A stretch of 6,200 nucleotides of DNA from NCBI GenBank assembly GCA_002499455.1, contig DALN01000160.1, forward strand, positions 6,222 through 12,421, written 5' to 3'. The notes beneath the pieces were generated by a model. It had not been told where the DNA came from. It was given only the letters and a program-made list of their open reading frames with translations, and searched no databases. The DNA is from Methanoculleus sp. UBA77 (GTDB lineage: Archaea; Halobacteriota; Methanomicrobia; Methanomicrobiales; Methanoculleaceae). The position numbers and the translations under genes were made by a program. Within the stretch, counting starts at the first letter, position 1. Every line of letters begins with the position of its first letter. Positions 1 to 4,892 of the stretch are shown one piece after another.

Positions 1-291
1 CTCCTCGGCCTCCCCGGCTACTCGGCGACGGCGCTCATCTTTGGAATCCTCAGAAAAGAGATGGCGTTCGAGACGCTTGCCATCCTCGCGGGCACCGCCG
101 ACCTCGGCGCGGTCCTCACGTCCCTCCAGCTCTACGTCTTTGCGGTCGTGACGGTCCTCTTCGTCCCGTGCCTCGCGACGATCACGGTCCTCCTGCGTGA
201 AGTCGGCTCGAAGATCACGGCTGCGGTCACCATCTACACCGTGGCCCTCGGCCTCCTCATCGGAGGCCTTATCTACCGTCTCCTGGCATAA
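1..291 (+). CDS. feoB: Ferrous iron transport protein B, C-terminal fragment (partial at left edge)
   Basis: The frame is open from base 1 and ends at TAA 289-291, giving the last 96 residues of a membrane protein whose N-terminal G domain and most of whose transporter body lie outside the window. Two FeoB hallmarks are visible: the gate-type motif FGILRKE at fragment residues 14-20, and LFVPCLATITVLLREVG at about residues 53-69, with the conserved Cys and Thr in VPCLAT. Two hydrophobic helices follow (about 43-65 and 73-95), and the protein ends just after the last one, as in many FeoB proteins. FeoB is known to move Fe(II) across the cytoplasmic membrane using a GTPase-coupled pore. The in-frame ATG at 61 falls inside the conserved motif and is not the start. 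The next gene starts 14 bases later on the same strand. The family call is firm although only the tail is seen. Confidence 0.88.
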   Translation, partial: LLGLPGYSATALIFGILRKEMAFETLAILAGTADLGAVLTSLQLYVFAVVTVLFVPCLATITVLLREVGSKITAAVTIYTVALGLLIGGLIYRLLA

Positions 292-305
292 TACTCAGTA
301 GAACT

Positions 306-1025
306 ATGTACCTTTACGAGACCGGCATCCCGGTCATCGACAGGGAGTTCCGCGGCCTGCGGGCCGCGACGAACATCCTGCTCCTCGCGCCGCCCCTCTC
401 CTACGCGGAGTATCTCGCGTACCGGATAGCCTGCCCCCGCGACGGAGAATGGACGGTCGTGATATCGACCGACGAGCGTGCTTCCGATGTCGCCGGGGCA
501 TTCCGGCGGCAGGGGTCGGGCATGAACCGGGTCGGGATCATCGATGCCGTCACGAAGAGTTCGGTGCCGAACCTGCGGGATACGCCGAAGGCGAAGTTCG
601 TCACGAGTCCCCTCGACCTGACCAGCATGGGGATCAAGTTCTCCCGGATGGTCGAGGATATGTGGAAGGAGGCGGTGGTCGCCGAACCGCCGGGCCCGAT
701 GCCGCCGCCGGTCCGGCTCTGCGTCAACTCGGTCTCGACGCTCCTCATGTACGCGCGGCTGGAGGTGACGTTCAAGTTCCTCCACGTCATCACGAACCGG
801 GTGAAGAAACTCGAGGGGGTGGGGGTCTACGTCCTCAACAGCGAGTCGTTCGATGAGAAGACCATCGCGACGATCAAGCAGCTGATGAACATGGTCATCG
901 AGGTGCGGACGGACGACGGGCGGCAGTCGGTGGAGCGGGACTTCCGCATCATGGGCATCCACGGGAGGACGACCCCCTGGATCCGTTACTTCTACGACGA
1001 TGGAGCGCTCACGATAGAGGGATGA
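306..1025 (+). CDS. RecA/RAD55 (KaiC-like) superfamily protein with degenerate nucleotide-binding site
   Basis: This 239-residue soluble protein has the layout of archaeal RAD55/KaiC-like single-domain ATPases: an N-terminal GIPVIDREFRGL segment (residues 7-18) like the usual 'G-x-x-x-LD-x-x-x-GG' opening, a strand NILLLAPP (23-30), a strand VVISTDE (51-57), and VRLCVNSVSTLL (136-147) followed by FKFLHVITNRV. The signature residues are missing. The Walker A position (28-35) reads APPLSYAE with no GKT/S, and the Walker B acidic residue appears to be Asn141. It may therefore bind no ATP, or bind it unusually, and act as a regulatory or scaffold paralogue; its function is unknown. It has no membrane segment. 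It lies 14 bases after feoB and 40 bases before dph5, so it is probably cotranscribed with dph5. I see no strong Shine-Dalgarno sequence before ATG 306, but this start aligns with the family's N-terminus. Confidence 0.7.
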   Translation: MYLYETGIPVIDREFRGLRAATNILLLAPPLSYAEYLAYRIACPRDGEWTVVISTDERASDVAGAFRRQGSGMNRVGIIDAVTKSSVPNLRDTPKAKFVTSPLDLTSMGIKFSRMVEDMWKEAVVAEPPGPMPPPVRLCVNSVSTLLMYARLEVTFKFLHVITNRVKKLEGVGVYVLNSESFDEKTIATIKQLMNMVIEVRTDDGRQSVERDFRIMGIHGRTTPWIRYFYDDGALTIEG

Positions 1026-1065
1026 CGACGAACCTTCTTCCGCCGCGTCCGGGGGCGGACCGGCC

Positions 1066-1818
1066 ATGCTGACGTTTGTGGGCCTCGGCCTCTACGATCT
1101 CGGGGATATATCGGTCAAGGGTCTCGAGTGCGTCAGAGGCGCCGATGCCGTCTTCCTTGAGGCCTACACCTCCCGGCTGATGGGGACGGACGTCGCCGCG
1201 ATGGAAGCGTTCTTCGGCAAAGAGGTCCGGGTGCTTGCGCGCGAAGATGTCGAGCAGGACCCGCGCGAGGTCCTCGATGCCGCCGCCACGGGCCGGGTGG
1301 CGTTCCTGACCGGGGGAGACCCGATGGTCTCGACGACGCACGCGGATCTCCGGATGCGGGCGGCGGCAGCGGGAATCGAGACCTCGATCATCCACGCTTC
1401 GTCGATATCGAGCGCCGTCTGCGGTCTCTCCGGCCTGCAGAACTACCGGTTCGGGAAGTCCTGTTCGGTGCCGTTCCCGGCGAAGGGCTGGTTCCCGACG
1501 GCCCCCGTCGAGACGGTCGCGGCGAACCTCGCCCTCAATCTCCATACGCTCGTCTACCTCGATATCCAGAAGGACCGCTACATGCGGGTCCCGGAGGCGA
1601 TCGCGATCCTCGAGGAGATGGCGGCGAAGGCCGGCGTCGAAGCGCCTGCGCTCTACGTGGGGATCGCCCGGGCGGGTTCTCCGCAGCCGGTCGTCCGCGC
1701 GGGGACGGGCGAGACGCTGAAGGAGACGGACTTCGGCCCCCCGCTCCATATCCTCATCGTGCCGGCGGACCTCCACCCGGTGGAGCGGGAATACCTGGAG
1801 ATGTTTGCCGGGCTATGA
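1066..1818 (+). CDS. dph5: Diphthine synthase (diphthamide biosynthesis methyltransferase)
   Basis: This 250-residue cytoplasmic enzyme of the tetrapyrrole-methylase fold is full length for archaeal DphB/Dph5. It uses S-adenosylmethionine to methylate the amino group of the modified histidine on translation elongation factor 2, the second stage of diphthamide synthesis. Visible motifs are the N-terminal FVGLGLYD (4-11), FLEAYTS (30-36), the SAM-site loop LTGGDPMVSTTH (81-92), the family-specific run HASSISSAVCGLSGLQNYRF (110-129), and LVYLDIQKDRYM (162-173). The C-terminal half has GIARAGSP (199-206) and HILIVPADLHPVEREYL (228-244). Its TGA overlaps the ATG of the DUF357 gene (ATGA), which suggests translational coupling. 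The start at 1066 gives the standard N-terminus, though the ribosome-binding site is weak. The partner genes dph2 and dph6 are not in the window. Identification is very secure. Confidence 0.96.
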   Translation: MLTFVGLGLYDLGDISVKGLECVRGADAVFLEAYTSRLMGTDVAAMEAFFGKEVRVLAREDVEQDPREVLDAAATGRVAFLTGGDPMVSTTHADLRMRAAAAGIETSIIHASSISSAVCGLSGLQNYRFGKSCSVPFPAKGWFPTAPVETVAANLALNLHTLVYLDIQKDRYMRVPEAIAILEEMAAKAGVEAPALYVGIARAGSPQPVVRAGTGETLKETDFGPPLHILIVPADLHPVEREYLEMFAGL

Positions 1819-2384
1819 ACCTCGAGGAGTACGGGGACCACTTCAGCGAGGCGCTCCAGGAGATCTCGATCGCCGTCCCGGAGGGGGCCCTCCTCTTCCG
1901 GGCGGCGGCGGAGGTGCTCGAGATGGCCGCCGCGTACCGGAGCGACGGCTTCTCGTTCCTCCGCGGCGGCGACCCGGTGAACGCGCTTGCTGCGTTCGCC
2001 TACGGGCTCGGCTGGCTGGATGCCGGGTCCCGTCTCGGCCTGCTCGGCCCCCTCGCCCTCCACCCGCCTGAGAACGTGGAGGCAGCGATCCCGGAGTCGC
2101 GGCGAGCCCATCTCGACGAGAAGACCCACCGCTACCGGCGGATGCTCTCCGCTGCTCTCGCATCGGTCGGGACGGGTCCGGATGGATCAAGCCCGCTCCA
2201 TGCGGGGGCAGAGGAGTTCCGTGCCGCGGCGGCGTCCTGGTATGCGGGGGGCGTCGAATATCTTGAGGTCGATGACCTCCCCGCCGCCCTCGCCCGGTTC
2301 AGCTACGGCTACGCCTGGCTCGATGCCGGCGTCCGTGCCGGGCTTTTTGCGATCACCGGCGACCGGGGACTCTTCACGGTCTGA
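1815..2384 (+). CDS. DUF357 protein with two tandem DUF357-like repeats
   Basis: The product is a 189-residue, mostly helical soluble protein of unknown function. Two copies of one domain can be read directly. Residues 41-78 (from YRSDGFSFL to AGSRLGLLG) align without gaps to residues 142-179 (from WYAGGVEYL to AGVRAGLFA), with 17 of 38 identical positions, including the core A-F-x-YG-x-x-WLDAG. The helices before each core (about 2-20 and 100-118) also look related, so each repeat is roughly 75-80 residues. Many archaeal DUF357 proteins are single-domain, so this looks like an internal duplication. The ATG at 1815 overlaps the dph5 stop by four bases, and a GGAG lies about 12-16 bases upstream, so expression is probably coupled to dph5. 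The repeats resemble helical-pair scaffold modules, but no catalytic residues are evident. Family call good; role unknown. Confidence 0.8.
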   Translation: MNLEEYGDHFSEALQEISIAVPEGALLFRAAAEVLEMAAAYRSDGFSFLRGGDPVNALAAFAYGLGWLDAGSRLGLLGPLALHPPENVEAAIPESRRAHLDEKTHRYRRMLSAALASVGTGPDGSSPLHAGAEEFRAAAASWYAGGVEYLEVDDLPAALARFSYGYAWLDAGVRAGLFAITGDRGLFTV

Positions 2385-2417
2385 GACTCCGTTCTCCGGT
2401 TCGACATAAACTCATCG

Positions 2418-2425
2418 TTAAATAG
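2418..2425 (+). promoter_or_regulatory. Candidate TATA box for the flippase-like gene
   Basis: TTAAATAG lies in an AT-rich stretch within an otherwise GC-rich window, between the DUF357 stop and the next gene. An archaeal start of transcription about 25 bases downstream would fall near 2446-2450 and leave a leader of about 80 bases. A second TATA-like element, CTTATTAG (2440-2447), would give a shorter leader of about 60 bases. The choice between them cannot be made by eye. Confidence 0.4.
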
Positions 2426-2452
2426 TTCCTGTGCGATACCTTATTAGTCGTA

Positions 2453-2483
2453 TTTCGGGCATTTTTCATGAGATTGCCCAAAA
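2453..2483 (+). other. Imperfect inverted repeat in the leader of the flippase-like gene
   Basis: GGGCA (2457-2461) is complementary to TGCCC (2475-2479) across a 13-base T-rich loop. Past one C/A mismatch (2456/2480), TTT (2453-2455) pairs with AAA (2481-2483). It could be a weak RNA hairpin in the 5' leader, or the end signal of the upstream operon, since a T run (2462-2466) lies in its loop. The stem is short and may be chance. Confidence 0.2.
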
Positions 2484-2528
2484 ACCGCGAAGAATTGCGG
2501 ATACCAGTCGGTGCCGGGGGGCGTGGTT

Positions 2529-3569
2529 ATGAAGAAGTCTCAGTGGAAGTGGCTGCTCGTCTCGATCGGGTTCAGCACTCTCGTTCTCGGCGGCGTCCTG
2601 TACTTCACCGTCGACGAGACGACGATCGAGTATCTCAGCCGTGTCAGCCCGTTCTATCTGGTTCTTGCCGTCCTCCTCCACATCCTCTCGCTGGTCTTCT
2701 GGGCAGCCCGGATCAAACTGATGTCGGCGTCGCTCGGTTACCGGGTGGGATACCTCCATAGTTTCAACCTGGTCCTTGCAAACATGCTCGTTGCGGCGGT
2801 CACCCCGTCGCAGGCAGGCGGTGAACCCGTCCGGATCCACGAACTCTACCGGGCGGGCGTCCCGGTCGGGGACGCGACCGCCGTCGTCCTGATGGAGCGG
2901 ATCCTCGACGGTATCGTCCTCGGCGCTCTCGGCGCCTTCTCGATGCTCTTCCTCGGCCGCTACTGGAGCAGCCTCACCTCCGGCTTCAGCGGAGCGAGCT
3001 TCCTGATGTACGCCGCCTGGGTCTTCGTCATCATCAGTGTGCTCGCCTTCGTCTACTCGGTGAAGAACCCGGACCTCCTCAAGCGGGCCCTCAAGTGGTT
3101 CTCCCGGTGGATCGACCGGCGCTGGCACGTCAAGAAACTCGAGAGCCTGCTTGAGACGATTGACCGCGAGGTGGACAACTTCAACTGCGGCCTCGTCAAG
3201 TTCGTGAACCACGGGAAGGTCGGCCTCGTCTGGGGAACGCTCTTCACAATCCTCTTCTGGCTCTCGGAGTTCGCCATAGCCTCGATGCTTCTCGTGGGCC
3301 TCGGCCAGCCGGCCTTCCTCATCGAGTCGTTCGTCGTCCAGCTCGTCCTCGCCGTCATCATGATGATCCCGCTCACGCCGGGCGGATCGGGGGTCGCGGA
3401 ACTCGGCGCCACGTCGCTCTACGGCCTCTTCGTCCCGTCTGCGATCGTCGGGGTCTTCGTCCTCCTCTGGCGGCTGATCCTCTACTACCTCAACGTCCTC
3501 CTCGGCCTCTTATCGAGCCTCGTCATCGTCCGGCGTGAGTTCCTCGCCCGCGCCGGAAAGCAGCGGTGA
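2529..3569 (+). CDS. Flippase-like integral membrane protein (lysylphosphatidylglycerol synthase TM / COG0392 family)
   Basis: This is a 346-residue polytopic membrane protein with roughly eight hydrophobic segments (about residues 8-26, 40-60, 78-92, 126-143, 158-176, 233-255, 264-282, 303-333). It shows the family's two glycine-rich signatures: TPSQAGGEPVRIHEL (92-106) and PLTPGGSGVAELGATSLY (281-298). MERILDGIVLG (122-132) and WRLILYYLNVLLGLL (314-328) are also typical. The family shares the N-terminal flippase domain of MprF, and archaeal members are thought to move lipid-linked substrates across the membrane; the substrate here is unknown. There is no C-terminal synthase domain, so it is not a complete MprF. 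I prefer ATG 2529 because a G run (2515-2521) lies before it. The in-frame GTG at 2511 has no visible ribosome-binding site and would add six residues. It has its own leader and probably its own promoter. Confidence 0.87.
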   Translation: MKKSQWKWLLVSIGFSTLVLGGVLYFTVDETTIEYLSRVSPFYLVLAVLLHILSLVFWAARIKLMSASLGYRVGYLHSFNLVLANMLVAAVTPSQAGGEPVRIHELYRAGVPVGDATAVVLMERILDGIVLGALGAFSMLFLGRYWSSLTSGFSGASFLMYAAWVFVIISVLAFVYSVKNPDLLKRALKWFSRWIDRRWHVKKLESLLETIDREVDNFNCGLVKFVNHGKVGLVWGTLFTILFWLSEFAIASMLLVGLGQPAFLIESFVVQLVLAVIMMIPLTPGGSGVAELGATSLYGLFVPSAIVGVFVLLWRLILYYLNVLLGLLSSLVIVRREFLARAGKQR

Positions 3570-3580
3570 TGACCCCAAGG

Positions 3581-3588
3581 TTTAAAGA
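3581..3588 (+). promoter_or_regulatory. Candidate TATA box for the DUF151 gene
   Basis: TTTAAAGA sits in the 45-base gap after the flippase-like gene, in a clear AT-rich island. The expected transcription start about 25 bases downstream is near 3606-3612. That lies after the ATG at 3600 but just before the ATG at 3615, so it favours the later start. Confidence 0.5.
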
Positions 3589-3614
3589 GTATAAGACTGA
3601 TGGTCAGTGATCAC

Positions 3615-4061
3615 ATGACTGCTCAAAGTTGCAGGGTCCAGGGCGTGTTCATGTCGGTGAGCGAGATGGGGGCGGCGCCGACGGTCGTCCTGGATGCCGG
3701 GGCCGATAGCACGGTGCCGATCTACGTCGGACTCTGGGAGGCGATCTCGATCAATAACGCCCTGAATAGCGAGATGCTCCCCCGGCCCATCACCCACGAC
3801 CTGATCATCGAGCTCTTCCGGAACTTCGATATCGCGCTCGATGCCCTGCACATCGACTCCCTTGAGGAAGGGGTCTTCTACGCCAAACTGCTCCTCCGGC
3901 AGGGGACCCGGACCGAGATCATGGACTGCCGGCCGAGCGACGGAATAGCCATTGCTCTCCGTTGCCGGGCTCCCATCATGATCGAGGATACGGTCGTCGA
4001 GTCGGCGGCGGTCAAAAAGGACGACCTCCCGAGGATGGTGGACTTAAAAGAGTATCTTTGA
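3615..4061 (+). CDS. Bifunctional nuclease family protein (DUF151/BFN)
   Basis: This 148-residue cytoplasmic protein is a complete single BFN domain. Signatures are CRVQGVFMS (6-14), VPIYVGLWEAISINNAL (34-50), RPITHDLIIELF (57-68), VFYAKLLLRQGT (87-98) and the hallmark DCRPSDGIAIALRCRAPI (104-121). The family is widespread in bacteria, archaea and plants. Plant members are reported to cleave RNA and DNA, but the role in archaea is not established, so nuclease activity here is inferred from family only. Two starts compete. ATG 3600 would add five residues (MVSDH) but lies upstream of the transcription start predicted from the TATA box at 3581-3588. ATG 3615 has GTGATC (3607-3612) just before it, matching the archaeal anti-Shine-Dalgarno, and is preferred. 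The gene appears to be monocistronic and faces hisE convergently. Confidence 0.9.
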   Translation: MTAQSCRVQGVFMSVSEMGAAPTVVLDAGADSTVPIYVGLWEAISINNALNSEMLPRPITHDLIIELFRNFDIALDALHIDSLEEGVFYAKLLLRQGTRTEIMDCRPSDGIAIALRCRAPIMIEDTVVESAAVKKDDLPRMVDLKEYL

Positions 4062-4073
4062 GCGGTTTTCCGC
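4062..4073. terminator. Small hairpin between convergent genes, possible terminator
   Basis: GCGG-TTTT-CCGC is a perfect four-base stem with a TTTT loop directly after the DUF151 stop. It lies in the 36-base gap between convergent genes, where both transcripts must end. Further TTTT and AAAA runs follow (4085-4094) and could serve T-rich archaeal termination in either direction. The stem is short, so support is modest. Confidence 0.3.
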
Positions 4074-4097
4074 CCCGGCGCCCTGTTTTGAAAAGTG

Positions 4098-4391
4098 TTA
4101 CTTCCGGCGTGCGGCAAGTTCCGCGAGCACGTCCTCGACGTCCGTGCCCGATGCTTCGAGCGCCACCAGGAAGTGGAAGAGGAGGTCGGCCGCTTCCGAG
4201 ACCGTCCTCTCCGGGACCTGGTTCTTTACGGCCAGGATGAACTCGACCGCCTCTTCCCCGACCTTCTCGAGCGACTTATCGACACCCTTGCGGTGGGTCA
4301 GGACGGAGCTGACATAACTCCCGGCCGAGGGGTGCTCCGCCCGGTTCCGGATGACGTCGCAGAGTTCGTCGAGGACGGTCCAGTCACGCAT
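4098..4391 (-). CDS. hisE: Phosphoribosyl-ATP pyrophosphatase
   Basis: This 97-residue enzyme carries out the second step of histidine biosynthesis, hydrolysing phosphoribosyl-ATP to phosphoribosyl-AMP and pyrophosphate in the cytoplasm. It is a stand-alone HisE of normal length, not fused to HisI. The MazG-like metal-binding signatures are present: the E-x-x-x-E pattern in KVGEEAVEFILAVKN (43-57; Glu46, Glu47, Glu50) and EAADLLFHFLVAL (66-78; Glu66, Asp69). The HRKGVDKSLEK segment (33-43) is also typical. ATG 4391 is well supported: an excellent Shine-Dalgarno, AGGAGGAG, lies at 4403-4396 inside the end of nusA, and the protein begins as the family does. The frame stays open upstream, but only as a shadow of nusA. 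It overlaps nusA by eight bases and is probably translationally coupled to it. No other his gene is in view. Confidence 0.94.
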   Translation of the reverse strand: MRDWTVLDELCDVIRNRAEHPSAGSYVSSVLTHRKGVDKSLEKVGEEAVEFILAVKNQVPERTVSEAADLLFHFLVALEASGTDVEDVLAELAARRK

Positions 4392-4824
4392 GGGTCTCCT
4401 CCTGCGCAAGCACCTCGCCGAGTGCGGTATCGAAGTAGCGGGAGAGCAGCAGCCGTGCTTTCTCGATGGTGCACCCGCCTTTGCCGATGGCGATGCCGAG
4501 ATCTCCCCTGGCGATATAGACCGTGAGCCTCCCGTCCTCCTCGCGGCGGGTGCTGACCACCTGGGCCGGCTTGAAGACGTTTCGTGCGAAGGTCTCGATA
4601 TCGGGAGAGTATTCGACCATCTCGGTCCGTCTTCCGAGAACCCGCTGCATCTTCCGGATATTGCTTCCTTTCCGGCCGATGGCAAGACCCATATCTCCCT
4701 CCTTTATGATGTATACTATGCGGTCGAAGCGCTCGTCGATGATGCAGTCGAGCGCCGTCGCCCGGGTGAGAATTCTCAGCTCTTCGATATATCTTCGTTC
4801 TTTAAAGCATATGGTTCGAATCAT
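4384..4824 (-). CDS. nusA: Archaeal NusA-family transcription factor (two KH domains)
   Basis: This 146-residue protein has the size and order of archaeal NusA, which lacks the bacterial N-terminal and S1 domains. It begins with a short helix, ICFKERRYIEELRILT (5-20), and then has RATALDCIID. KH1 carries KEGDMGLAIGRKGSNIRKMQ (41-60; GxxG loop GRKG at 50-53). KH2 carries RGDLGIAIGKGGCTIEKARL (106-125; GKGG at 114-117). Between them, EYSPDIETFARNVFKPAQVV (71-90) matches the family linker. It is expected to bind RNA and act with RNA polymerase in elongation or termination; archaeal function is less well defined than bacterial. ATG 4824 gives the family-length N-terminus. The in-frame ATG at 4899 would add 25 unrelated residues and would run through the likely promoter. 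The last eight bases overlap hisE. In many archaea nusA sits in the RNA polymerase/ribosomal protein cluster, so this location is notable. Confidence 0.93.
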   Translation of the reverse strand: MIRTICFKERRYIEELRILTRATALDCIIDERFDRIVYIIKEGDMGLAIGRKGSNIRKMQRVLGRRTEMVEYSPDIETFARNVFKPAQVVSTRREEDGRLTVYIARGDLGIAIGKGGCTIEKARLLLSRYFDTALGEVLAQEETHA

Positions 4825-4832
4825 TGAAAAAG

Positions 4833-4874
4833 TCCCCGATGGACATGATGCGGTATGATATAGTCGCTCGGGGA
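4833..4874. repeat. 7-bp inverted repeat flanking the nusA TATA element
   Basis: TCCCCGA (4833-4839) is the exact reverse complement of TCGGGGA (4868-4874), with 28 bases between the arms. The spacer contains the CTATATCA promoter element, and the arm nearer the gene overlaps the predicted transcription start. It could be an operator-like pair of half-sites. Arms of this length can arise by chance. Confidence 0.3.
4856..4863 (-). promoter_or_regulatory. Candidate TATA box for nusA-hisE
   Basis: Read on the minus strand, CTATATCA lies about 32-39 bases before the nusA ATG, so transcription would begin near 4834 with a leader of about 10 bases. A second element on the same strand, ATTATATT (about 4882-4875), would place the start near 4852 with a leader of about 28 bases. 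Both lie in the 68-base gap between the kinase stop and nusA. Confidence 0.45.
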
Positions 4875-4892
4875 ATATAATATCTAGCCGGC

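Noticed and set aside
273..1776. Long minus-strand open frames (264 and 255 residues) opposite the RecA-like gene and dph5
   Set aside because: Their translations are rich in Arg, Asp, Pro and Gly with no recognisable motif, as expected from the antisense of GC-rich coding DNA. The plus-strand genes are clearly real.
2468..2761. Plus-strand open frame of 97 residues beginning in the flippase leader, with a TATA-like element upstream
   Set aside because: Most of it overlaps the flippase-like gene in another frame and turns into Arg/Pro/His-rich sequence there. No ribosome-binding site or family resemblance supports it.
2466..3212. Minus-strand open frame of 248 residues opposite the flippase-like gene
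   Set aside because: The composition is heavily acidic and His/Arg-rich with no domain signature. It lies opposite a membrane protein whose family motifs are unmistakable.
4392..4685. Upstream extension of the hisE frame to an ATG at 4685 (195 residues in total)
   Set aside because: The extra sequence is Ser/Arg/Pro-rich and lies wholly inside nusA. HisE begins properly at 4391 behind a strong Shine-Dalgarno.
4811..4824. GGTTCGAATC, resembling a tRNA T-loop, and a near-palindrome ATGnTTCGAAnCAT across the nusA start codon
   Set aside because: There is no T-stem, anticodon arm or acceptor stem around it. The bases are accounted for by the first codons of nusA (Met-Ile-Arg-Thr-Ile), so the symmetry is probably chance.
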